From an uncultured bacterium (lineage in GTDB: Bacteria > Cloacimonadota > Cloacimonadia > Cloacimonadales > Cloacimonadaceae), in assembly GCA_937924555.1 (NCBI GenBank), contig CALDSN010000139.1, forward strand, positions 1 to 16,228: a stretch of DNA of 16,228 nt. The letters are read 5' to 3'. Of this stretch, positions 1 to 6,945 are shown piece after piece; the stretch's first letter is position 1; every line of letters begins with the position of its first letter. Below the pieces are notes generated by a model that was not told the origin of the DNA, did not search any database, and worked only from the letters and a program-made list of their open reading frames with translations. The position numbers and the translations under genes are program-made.

Positions 1-1077
1 AGCTTTGCTAGAGGCCAGAAAGATGTTCGCCTTATACCAAAACACAATGCATTACCAATGTCCGGTCTTACTGTTGCACAGATTGCCTCCACCCTCCGTA
101 CCGCCTCCACCGGAACAGAAGTTGGCAAATACCGTGGCGATGGCGTGGAAGAATATCCCATCATCGTTAAGTTGGCAGGGGCATATACTGATGATCTGGA
201 GAACCTGAAGAACCTTAAGATAAAAACCCGCACCGGGGATTTGATTGCCATCCGGGACTTGGCGGATTTTGAGATTACTTCCTCGCTATCCAAGATTGAC
301 CATCGGGACTTGGACAGAGTGGTTACCGTCAGTGCTTCGGTTAGCACCTACGAGAGCAAGGGCAGGCAAAAACGTCGCACCCCCTCGGAAGTGAACAGCA
401 TCCTGCTGGGTAACAAACTGAAGGGAACAGAAGGCTTGCTCTCCAATTTCGAGAAACGCTTCCCCGGTTACACCCTGGAAAGCGGTGGAGTGCAGGAAGA
501 ACAGCGCAAGAGCTACTCATCTTTGGGCAGACTCTTCATCCTTGCCTTGCTGCTGATCTTCACTATTCTTGCCTCCCAATTCAAGAGCTATGTGCAGCCG
601 TTAATTGTGATGATGACCATTCCCTTCGCCTTCATTGGCGTTATTCTGGGCTTACTTGTCACCGGCTTACCTTTCTCCCTTAATACACTCATCTCGGTGG
701 TTGCCCTTGCAGGGGTGGTGGTGAACAACGCCATCATCCTGATAGACTTCATCAATGCTGAAAGGGAAAAAGGGACTGACCGCTGGCATGCCATCATCAA
801 CAGCGGTTCCGTACGCCTCCGTCCCATCATCCTTACTACTGCCACCACGGTTTCCGGGATGCTGCCTCTGGTGTTTTCCACCGATCCCTCGGCTCAGGCT
901 TGGCGGCCATTGGCAGTCAGCTTTACCTTTGGCTTGGTGTTTGCCACCTTCCTTACCCTCTTCATCATCCCCGTCATCTATTCCATGGTAGATTCCTTCT
1001 TTGGGAGATTCCATATGACCCGCTTCACCGAGCATAAGAAGTTCGAAGAAGCCATAGATTGCGCAACTAAAGAGTAA
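1..1077 (+). CDS. RND-family efflux transporter, C-terminal part (5' truncated by contig edge)
   Basis: The inner-membrane pump subunit of a tripartite RND exporter, which uses the proton gradient to expel small molecules through a periplasmic adaptor and an outer-membrane channel. The reading frame is open from base 1, so the gene starts upstream. The 358 residues present are about the last third of a family that is usually about 1000-1050 residues. The first ~150 residues fit the second periplasmic porter/docking lobe (SGLTVAQIASTLRTA, then GDLIAIRDLADFEI). Transmembrane helices 8-12 follow, with the family motifs GVVVNNAIILIDFIN and RLRPIILTTATTVSGMLPL. The position of AcrB Lys940 (TM10) is Asn here, as is common in HAE1 relatives that are not AcrB-like. 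ATG 58 is an internal methionine, not the start. A terminator follows directly. The substrate cannot be told from this fragment. Confidence 0.93.
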   Translation, partial: SFARGQKDVRLIPKHNALPMSGLTVAQIASTLRTASTGTEVGKYRGDGVEEYPIIVKLAGAYTDDLENLKNLKIKTRTGDLIAIRDLADFEITSSLSKIDHRDLDRVVTVSASVSTYESKGRQKRRTPSEVNSILLGNKLKGTEGLLSNFEKRFPGYTLESGGVQEEQRKSYSSLGRLFILALLLIFTILASQFKSYVQPLIVMMTIPFAFIGVILGLLVTGLPFSLNTLISVVALAGVVVNNAIILIDFINAEREKGTDRWHAIINSGSVRLRPIILTTATTVSGMLPLVFSTDPSAQAWRPLAVSFTFGLVFATFLTLFIIPVIYSMVDSFFGRFHMTRFTEHKKFEEAIDCATKE

Positions 1078-1095
1078 TAGACCCTCAAGATAGCC

Positions 1096-1129
1096 AAAAG
1101 AGTCCTCTGCTTTAGGGGACTCTTTTTTT
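1096..1129 (+). terminator. Rho-independent terminator of the RND gene
   Basis: The arm AAAAGAGTCC (1096-1105) pairs with GGACTCTTTT (1117-1126), with inner t-g and c-g pairs possible. The second arm runs into a tract of seven T (1123-1129). It lies 18 nt after the TAA stop, so it isolates the RND gene from amt. Confidence 0.88.
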
Positions 1130-1460
1130 GGCTGTTTTCTCGTTTACTAGGCTGTAAGATAAATCGCACGCGAGACGCTTGGTATTTACCAGCCAAGAAT
1201 GCTTGAGAGGGGCGTAGATTGAGATTATGCTTGACAAGAATTTAAACACAAGTATGCGGGGGATTAGAATTAAAATGCCTTTGGATAAAGCGTTACTCAG
1301 TATTTATCAAGTGGTTTGATTAATCTAGGCGATGTAGCCGAATTTACTTGAACCAAGAATGCTTCCCATTCTCTAATCGTGTGTGAATGAGGCTGCACTG
1401 GCTTGATGCTCCATTTAATAAACTTAACCTGTGTGTCCTGAGTAGTCGCTCCAAAGCTGC
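1130..1460. other. Gene-free region upstream of amt
   Basis: No ORF with coding character and no recognisable RNA. A TTGACA at 1231-1236 is the best -35 box, but its best partner (TATGCG at 1253-1258, 16-nt spacer) is weak. The 12-mer CCAAGAATGCTT occurs twice, at 1193-1204 and 1353-1364. A small inverted repeat ATCAA/TTGAT lies at 1306-1320. If amt has its own promoter, as the upstream terminator implies, it must lie here, and the unusually long leader leaves room for regulation. I see no convincing sigma-54 (-24/-12) promoter. Confidence 0.5.
1193..1364 (+). repeat. Pair of direct 12-bp repeats (CCAAGAATGCTT) upstream of amt
   Basis: CCAAGAATGCTT is present at 1193-1204 and again at 1353-1364, 160 bp apart, in the amt leader. 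Both copies are preceded within 10 bp by TTTAC. A shared regulator-binding site or a chance duplication are both possible. The range given spans both copies. Confidence 0.3.
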
Positions 1461-1477
1461 AAAAAAGGAGCATAGCC

Positions 1478-2797
1478 ATGTCTATGGTAAATGTTGACGC
1501 GTCCGTCATCGACAGTTTACAGACAACTGTCCAATTCTTAACTCAGCAGATTGCAGCCAAGCCACTATTTGACACAGGCAATACCGGCTTTATGTTGCTC
1601 TGCTGTAGCCTCGTGATGCTCATGACCCCCGCCCTTGCCTTTTTCTACGGCGGACTCGTGGGCAGAAAAAACGTCTTAACCATCATGATGCAGAGCTTTG
1701 TATCGCTTTGCCTCACCACTGTTATCTGGTACCTTGTCGGTTATTCCCTGTGTTTCAGCGGAAACATGACCGATGGCACAGACTTCTTCGGACTTGTGGG
1801 AAACTTTGACAAAGCATTCCTGCAGGGCGTTACCCTCACCACACCCTTCTCCGGTAACGGCACCATCCCCGAAGTGGTCTTCATCGCCTATCAGATGATG
1901 TTCGCCATCATCACCCCTGCCCTGATAACCGGAGCATTTGCCAACCGTGTAACCTTCAAAGCATACTTACTGTTCTTGGTCGCATGGTTATTCCTGGTTT
2001 ACTTCCCCTTCACGCACATGGTTTGGGGTGGCGGACTTATGGCGCACTTTGGCGTGCTGGACTTCGCAGGTGGTATCGTGGTTCATGCCACAGCCGGTTT
2101 CGCCGCTTTGGCATCGGTAATCTATGTTGGTAAACGCAAGATTATCGATTCAGGAAACCATAACATCCCTTTGGTGGCTATCGGAACAGGCTTGCTTTGG
2201 TTCGGCTGGTATGGCTTTAATGCGGGAAGCGAGCTGTCGGTGGATCCCCTAACTTCTATTGCCTTCCTAAATACCGATATCGCCGCATCTTTTGCAGGTA
2301 TTGCCTGGCTGATTATCTCCTGGATTAACGAAGGCAAGCCCAAATTCGTGGGGCTCATGACCGGTGCCGTGGCTGGTTTGGCTACCATCACACCTTGTGC
2401 GGGCTTCGTACCCTTGTGGTCTGCCCCGCTAATCGGTATCATTGCCGGTGCAGTGTGCTACATGGCAGTGAACTTCAAGAACAAGATGAAATGGGATGAC
2501 GCCCTGGATGTTTGGGGCGTGCACGGTGTTGGCGGTGTTACCGGAACAATCCTGCTTGGCGTGTTTGGCTCCGAGCTGATTAACCCCGTGGAAAAGGGTG
2601 GTGCTTTGCTTAATGGTAATGTGCACTTCTTTATCACCCAGATCATTGCCGTTACCATTGCGTCCGTTTATGCCTTTATTTTCACTTATATCATGCTGAT
2701 TATCATCAACTTCATAACCCCCGTTAAGGTTACCGAAGTGGATGAAACTCTTGGGTTGGACGAAACCCAGCATGGTGAAGTAGCCTATATAGACTAA
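1478..2797 (+). CDS. amt: Ammonium transporter (Amt/MEP/Rh family)
   Basis: Inner-membrane trimeric channel that takes up ammonium for nitrogen assimilation. At 439 residues it is of usual family length with about 11 helices. The N-terminal signature TPALAFFYGGLVGRKN (residues 50-65) is present. The twin pore histidines are His203 (GGIVVHATAG) and His349 (WGVHGVGG), and the WFGWYGFNAGSEL helix is intact, so the channel should be functional. The C-terminus (GLDETQHGEVAY) matches the cytoplasmic tail through which PII (GlnK) proteins normally gate Amt channels, but no glnB/glnK gene is adjacent. ATG 1478 has a strong Shine-Dalgarno sequence, AAGGAG at 1465-1470. The N-terminus carries about 35 residues before the first helix and no clear cleavable signal. 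The antiporter gene follows after a hairpin, in the same direction. Confidence 0.97.
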   Translation: MSMVNVDASVIDSLQTTVQFLTQQIAAKPLFDTGNTGFMLLCCSLVMLMTPALAFFYGGLVGRKNVLTIMMQSFVSLCLTTVIWYLVGYSLCFSGNMTDGTDFFGLVGNFDKAFLQGVTLTTPFSGNGTIPEVVFIAYQMMFAIITPALITGAFANRVTFKAYLLFLVAWLFLVYFPFTHMVWGGGLMAHFGVLDFAGGIVVHATAGFAALASVIYVGKRKIIDSGNHNIPLVAIGTGLLWFGWYGFNAGSELSVDPLTSIAFLNTDIAASFAGIAWLIISWINEGKPKFVGLMTGAVAGLATITPCAGFVPLWSAPLIGIIAGAVCYMAVNFKNKMKWDDALDVWGVHGVGGVTGTILLGVFGSELINPVEKGGALLNGNVHFFITQIIAVTIASVYAFIFTYIMLIIINFITPVKVTEVDETLGLDETQHGEVAYID

Positions 2798-2808
2798 ATA
2801 TTACAGAT

Positions 2809-2849
2809 AGCCGTATCCATTCTGCTAAAAAAAGGGAATGGTTACGGCT
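2809..2849 (+). terminator. Strong hairpin between amt and the antiporter gene (terminator or attenuator)
   Basis: The arm AGCCGTATCCATTC (2809-2822) pairs with GAATGGTTACGGCT (2836-2849): 13 of 14 positions pair, with one central T-T mismatch and a 13-nt A-rich loop. It is followed by CTCTTTAT rather than a clean U tract, so termination may be partial. It could instead stabilise the amt mRNA 3' end while allowing reduced read-through into the antiporter. Confidence 0.6.
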
Positions 2850-2874
2850 CTCTTTATCTAACCAAAGGGAGCAT

Positions 2875-4998
2875 ATGAAACACTTAGCTTTGTTGAGCCT
2901 GATGCTGTTATTAACCTTTACCTGCTTTGCTGCCACCGGGCATGAAAGTGTGGTGGAACGCATGCCAAACTTGGTAATGCAGCTTGGAATCCTGATACTT
3001 GCCGCCCGTATCGGTGCAGTTGCTGTGGAAAAGATCGGCATCCCCGGAGTTTTGGGTGAGTTGCTGATTGGGGTTATTATTGGACCCTACCTCTTGGGTG
3101 GCATCCCCATCCCCGGTTTTCCGGATGGCTTATTCTCCACCGGGCTTGAAGGCTTCCCTTTACAACTTGAGCTATACGGCATTGCCATCATTGCCTCCAT
3201 TATCCTGCTCTTCCTTTCCGGACTTGAGACCGATTTGAACCTCCTGATAAAGTTCTCTTTCGCCGGACTGGTCGTGGGGATTGGCGGAATAGTGTTTTCC
3301 TTCATGTTCGGCTCTCTAACGGCAATGTACTTTCTTAAAACGGACTTCATGGATCCCAAATGCCTCTTTTTGGGGATTATGAGCACTGCTACTTCAGTAG
3401 GGATTACGGCACGAATACTTTCCGAGAAACGCAAGATGGATACTCCCGAGGGGGTCACCATCCTTGCCGGGGCAGTTATCGACGATGTGCTGGGGGTTAT
3501 CCTGCTGGCAATCGTGTTAGGTATCTCTGTCGCTACCAAAGCCGGAGGGGCTTCTGCCCTCAACTGGTCTAAGATAGGCATGATTGCCTTCAAAGAGATA
3601 GGCATTTGGCTTGGCTTCACCATTGCCGGGCTTTATTTTGCCAAGCGCATCGGTGGCTTTCTTAAGAAATTGGAGAACCGCTTTGTGTTTTCCATCATCG
3701 CTTTCAGCTTTGCCCTGGTTATCGCCGGCTTCTTCGAGCGTGCAGGTTTGGCAATGATTATCGGAGCTTATGTGGTTGGCATTTCCCTCTCTAAAACGGA
3801 TATCAGCGTATCCATTCAGGAAGCCTTGCAACCCCTTAAGATGTTCTTTGTCCCCGTGTTCTTCACGGTGATGGGCATGCTGGTGGATGTGCGGGCACTA
3901 TTCGCTCCCTCAACCCTAATCTTTGGAGTGGTTTACACTGTGGGAGCGCTATTGGCAAAATACTTGGGCTGCGGTATCCCATCTCTGGCTTTGGGCTTCA
4001 ACATGCGAGGAGCGCAGCGTATCGGACTGGGGATGATACCTCGCGGGGAAGTGGCACTAATCGTGGCAAGCATCGGTTTGTCCTATGGCTTCTTGGCAGA
4101 CCCCAATTATGACATCTTCGGCATCGCCGTGTTTATGACCCTTATCAGCACCACCATTGCCCCTCCTCTCTTGAATGTTTCTTTATCTTCGCCCTTGAAA
4201 GGAGTGAAAGATTCTGTAACCATGCCCCCCAAAGAGGTTGTGGAGTATAACCTGCAGGATGAGGAGCTTGCCGAACTTTTGGCACATAAAATAGCCAAAC
4301 AATTCCTCTCCATGGGCTTCTTTGTCAGCCATCTGGAGTCCGATATGCATGTATTCCATATCCGCCGCCACGACACCATTGTAACCATGGAGCAGCAAGG
4401 CAACAACATCCAGCTACACACTGTTCCCGAAACCGCTTTGTTTGTTAAGCGCATGATGCACGAAGCCGTCTTGGAGCTGAAGCAAACCATGCAAGGGGTG
4501 CTGGAAATGGAGCAGATTGCCGAGATTGAGAAAATCAAGGACTTTCGCCTGAAGGATTACCTTTCAAAGGACTTTGTAATCCCCAGACTTCAATCCGATA
4601 GCCGCGAGGGAGTGGTGTGGACTATGCTTAAGCTATTGAACGAGAAAGGGATAATAGATGATTTTAAGCCTACCTATTATGCTTTGTTGGATAGCTGGAA
4701 GATACTTGGTCCCGGCTTGATCAATGAGGTGGCAATCCCCCACTTGCATACCGATGCCGTTAAACAACTTACCATAGTCTGCGGGATAACCGATCACGCT
4801 TTGGATTTTGGCTCGGTAGACAGGAAGAAATCCCGCTTGATATTCTTGGTGCTTACTCCCGAAAATCAAGCAAACAACCATATCCGCCTCCTCTCGGTGC
4901 TGGGCAGACTTTGCCGACAACCCGAAAAGGTGCGGGAGATTATTAGCAGCACCGATGCGGGTGATATCCTTTCCATGATATTGGAGGCAACCGGGTAG
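2875..4998 (+). CDS. CPA2-type cation/proton antiporter fused to a C-terminal PTS EIIA-like domain
   Basis: Predicted inner-membrane Na+(or K+)/H+ antiporter of 707 residues in three parts. Residues 1-21 look like a signal peptide or an extra first helix (hydrophobic core, then CFAATG). Residues ~32-435 are the CPA2 transport domain, about 12 helices, with GVLGELLIGVIIGP, LFLSGLETDL and the ion-binding Asp pair Asp203-Asp204 (AVIDDVLG). A DD pair is typical of electrogenic CPA2 members. Residues ~455-555 are a soluble linker I do not recognise. Residues ~560-705 resemble the PTS EIIA-type-2/EIIA-Ntr domain: VAIPHLHTD carries the candidate phospho-acceptor His623, followed by LIFLVLTPENQANNHI as in that family. 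EIIA-like control of transport is inference. ATG 2875 has AAAGGGAG just upstream (2864-2871), at short spacing. Confidence 0.9.
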   Translation: MKHLALLSLMLLLTFTCFAATGHESVVERMPNLVMQLGILILAARIGAVAVEKIGIPGVLGELLIGVIIGPYLLGGIPIPGFPDGLFSTGLEGFPLQLELYGIAIIASIILLFLSGLETDLNLLIKFSFAGLVVGIGGIVFSFMFGSLTAMYFLKTDFMDPKCLFLGIMSTATSVGITARILSEKRKMDTPEGVTILAGAVIDDVLGVILLAIVLGISVATKAGGASALNWSKIGMIAFKEIGIWLGFTIAGLYFAKRIGGFLKKLENRFVFSIIAFSFALVIAGFFERAGLAMIIGAYVVGISLSKTDISVSIQEALQPLKMFFVPVFFTVMGMLVDVRALFAPSTLIFGVVYTVGALLAKYLGCGIPSLALGFNMRGAQRIGLGMIPRGEVALIVASIGLSYGFLADPNYDIFGIAVFMTLISTTIAPPLLNVSLSSPLKGVKDSVTMPPKEVVEYNLQDEELAELLAHKIAKQFLSMGFFVSHLESDMHVFHIRRHDTIVTMEQQGNNIQLHTVPETALFVKRMMHEAVLELKQTMQGVLEMEQIAEIEKIKDFRLKDYLSKDFVIPRLQSDSREGVVWTMLKLLNEKGIIDDFKPTYYALLDSWKILGPGLINEVAIPHLHTDAVKQLTIVCGITDHALDFGSVDRKKSRLIFLVLTPENQANNHIRLLSVLGRLCRQPEKVREIISSTDAGDILSMILEATG

Positions 4999-5037
4999 AA
5001 CCCAAACCTTACTGCTCCGGTTTTGGACACTTATTCC
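4999..5037 (+). other. Weak hairpin after the antiporter gene
   Basis: CCAAACC (5002-5008) can pair with GGTTTTGG (5019-5026) with one bulged T. There is no U tract after it, so I do not call it an intrinsic terminator. It may mark an mRNA end or be fortuitous. Confidence 0.25.
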
Positions 5038-5115
5038 CCTGCCTCATCCCTGCCTCATATTTCCGAGGTGATTCCCTCATCCCACCCGGGAGTCACCCGG
5101 GAGTCACGAGGGAAT
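5038..5115. repeat. Intergenic block in 11-bp register with inverted arms
   Basis: Seven successive 11-bp units can be laid from 5038 to 5114. CCTGCCTCAT occurs at 5038 and 5049. CCCGGGAGTCA is an exact tandem pair at 5085-5095 and 5096-5106. ATTCCCTC (5071-5078) and GAGGGAAT (5108-5115) are perfect 8-bp inverted arms around the CCCGGG pair, symmetric about base 5093. A similar 11-bp architecture recurs at 15850-15915 with a different sequence. Likely a dispersed intergenic repeat or a phased protein-binding array; the function is unknown. Confidence 0.65.
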
Positions 5116-5214
5116 GACCAAAGATTTGGCTTAGGGAGAAAACAGAGTTATTGTTGAAAACAGCATCGAGTATAAGACAAAATTCGAGCGGAATCATAGC
5201 TTGCAGGATTTCAC

Positions 5215-5243
5215 TTGACAGCAGGGTTAAAAAATAATATCCT
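5215..5243 (+). promoter_or_regulatory. Predicted sigma-70-type promoter of the glycan operon
   Basis: A perfect -35 box TTGACA (5215-5220) is followed after 17 nt by TATCCT (5238-5243), inside an A/T-rich stretch. Transcription would start near 5250, about 28 nt before the first ATG of the operon. The 11-bp repeat block lies 100 bp upstream. Confidence 0.55.
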
Positions 5244-5277
5244 GCCACAAAATGGAACTGGCGGTTAATTAGTAATC

Positions 5278-6945
5278 ATGGTATCAATAATCATAGACCC
5301 CAAACTATCACGCTTTCAGAAGGAAATGAAGTATGTATTTCGCTTCATTTTTGAGAGTTTAGGATACGGAAGCAGGTTTATAACCGATATAAAAGAGCTC
5401 AAGACAAACGATATTTTCCTCATTTACGGGCTTACTGAGCCTACCCCCGAAGAGCTGAAAGAACTGGCAAAGTTCTACATAACCATCTTTATCCCTTGCG
5501 ACTTTGAGCTGTATGACCCCAAAGCCTATGCGGCAGATAGATTGCGCCGCAGTATTCGCGAGATAAAGCTCCTCTCTGTAACGCCTGTTATCTCCGCCCG
5601 CAAGTTTGAGAATCTGGCAGAAAACTATCGTGAAGAGGATGTGCATGGCGGGAAGATAAACTTTGACCTGGCGGGGAACCTCTTCTTCCATCTGGCAAAC
5701 ATGGAGGAAAGCACCGATGCACAAGCTCTAAGCGGTGGCTACTATCCGGACGAAGCCAGTGCCTTTTTCAATTACCGTGAAACCCCGATTATAGATAACC
5801 TGTTGTGGCTGGTGGACAGCATGATAAAAGAACATTGCCGGGCAAAGAAGAACTTCATTACGCAAAAGATGTTCTGGCCCGGTGCTCAGCAGGCGGCTGT
5901 GCTGTTTTCACATAGCATAGACGACCTGCAGAAGTGGGATTTATCATCCCTCATCCTCTCTGTTGCCGATGATCTTGCCATGCTCTTCACGCTTAAGTGG
6001 AAGCAACTGGGGCACAACATCGCCGGGAAGATGAAATATCTGTTCACGAACTATGAGCTATACTGGAACTTTGAGGAGTTCCGCAAGCTGGAGCGTGACT
6101 CCAATTGCCGCAGTACCTACTTTTTGGCAACCGAGCCATGTGAGGATATTGACTACAACCTGGAAGACCCTGATTTGCAGGAAGAGCTCCAACAGATTAT
6201 GCGGGAAGGAAATGACATATCCATGCTTGCCACTTCGGATAAGCTTAACCGGGATGACTTCCTGACCCGCAAGCAGATACTTTTACACCAACTTAACAAA
6301 GAACAAATCGGGATTCGCCAGTGTGGGTTCAAGGTAAACGACACCACCCGCGATTTACATAACAAAATATCCCCCAGCTATAGCCAAAGCGTGGCTTTTC
6401 AGAGTGTTCCGGGATTCAAGAGTGGGATTTCACTGCCTTGGAGATCATGGTTTGCGGGGAGCAGAAAGGAATATCTGGAGTTGCCCACTTTGTATCGGGA
6501 CAAGCACCTGCAACTCACCAAGCATAAGCTGGTGCAGCTTGAAGATGCCAAGCACCAGATAAAGAAGCTGTATCATCAGGTCACCCGTTCACACGGCATC
6601 TTCAGCGTGGATTTCTCCATCGCCAGCTATAGCGATATCCACTATTGCAACAAGCTGTATGCCTACATCCTGGCGTTGGCGAAGAGCGGTGATAACTATA
6701 TCCCCACCGCCGGAGAACTTGCCACATGGTGGGAAAAACGGAACCGAATCACCATAGATGAAGGTGAATATGAGATCAGCATTATCTTCCCTGATGATTT
6801 GGAAAGCTTTGTCCTATGCCTGCATGGAGAGCCGAAGATACAGGAAATTGCAGGGGTCAGCGCTAAGGTGGACGGCAACCTGATTCGCTTTACCAACATC
6901 AAAGCCGATGCCGTGGCATGTATCAGATTAAATAGAACTGCATGA
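5278..6945 (+). CDS. Polysaccharide-deacetylase-like protein with DUF7033-type N-terminus, probably catalytically inactive
   Basis: A 555-residue soluble protein without a signal peptide. Residues ~1-180 resemble the N-terminal domain (DUF7033-like, RFQKEMKYVFRFIFESLGY) that precedes NodB-type deacetylase domains in Bacteroidota-like genomes. Residues ~198-490 align by eye with that catalytic domain: WPGAQQAAVLFSHSIDDLQKW at 200-220, then GNDISMLATS, IGIRQCGFKVNDTT, GFKSGISLPW and YLELPTLYRD. The expected metal and catalytic residues are missing. The usual HDVD is HSID (212-215), the histidine of GLHGS is absent at 311-320, and the RQH histidine is Cys349. I infer a binding or scaffold role in glycan assembly. 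ATG 5278 has no clear Shine-Dalgarno sequence, but the N-terminus fits the family. First gene of a four-gene operon; its stop overlaps the next start (ATGA). Confidence 0.72.
   Translation: MVSIIIDPKLSRFQKEMKYVFRFIFESLGYGSRFITDIKELKTNDIFLIYGLTEPTPEELKELAKFYITIFIPCDFELYDPKAYAADRLRRSIREIKLLSVTPVISARKFENLAENYREEDVHGGKINFDLAGNLFFHLANMEESTDAQALSGGYYPDEASAFFNYRETPIIDNLLWLVDSMIKEHCRAKKNFITQKMFWPGAQQAAVLFSHSIDDLQKWDLSSLILSVADDLAMLFTLKWKQLGHNIAGKMKYLFTNYELYWNFEEFRKLERDSNCRSTYFLATEPCEDIDYNLEDPDLQEELQQIMREGNDISMLATSDKLNRDDFLTRKQILLHQLNKEQIGIRQCGFKVNDTTRDLHNKISPSYSQSVAFQSVPGFKSGISLPWRSWFAGSRKEYLELPTLYRDKHLQLTKHKLVQLEDAKHQIKKLYHQVTRSHGIFSVDFSIASYSDIHYCNKLYAYILALAKSGDNYIPTAGELATWWEKRNRITIDEGEYEISIIFPDDLESFVLCLHGEPKIQEIAGVSAKVDGNLIRFTNIKADAVACIRLNRTA

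Noticed and set aside
5..208. Short plus-strand frame at the left edge
   Set aside because: It overlaps in another frame the RND gene, whose conserved protein sequence runs open from base 1; proline-rich composition is a frame artefact.
1399..1415. Possible sigma-54 promoter (CTGGC...GCTCC) before amt
   Set aside because: The GG and GC elements are only 6 nt apart instead of 10, so the -24/-12 geometry is wrong.
1297..1509. Minus-strand frame covering the amt leader and start
   Set aside because: No family resemblance, runs over the amt ribosome binding site and start codon, and has no convincing ribosome binding site of its own.
5002..5026. Terminator after the antiporter gene
   Set aside because: The stem has a bulge and no U tract follows; kept only as a weak hairpin.
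5085..5106. Direct repeat considered as a CRISPR remnant
   Set aside because: The units are 11 bp, directly adjacent and without spacers; there are no cas genes in the window.
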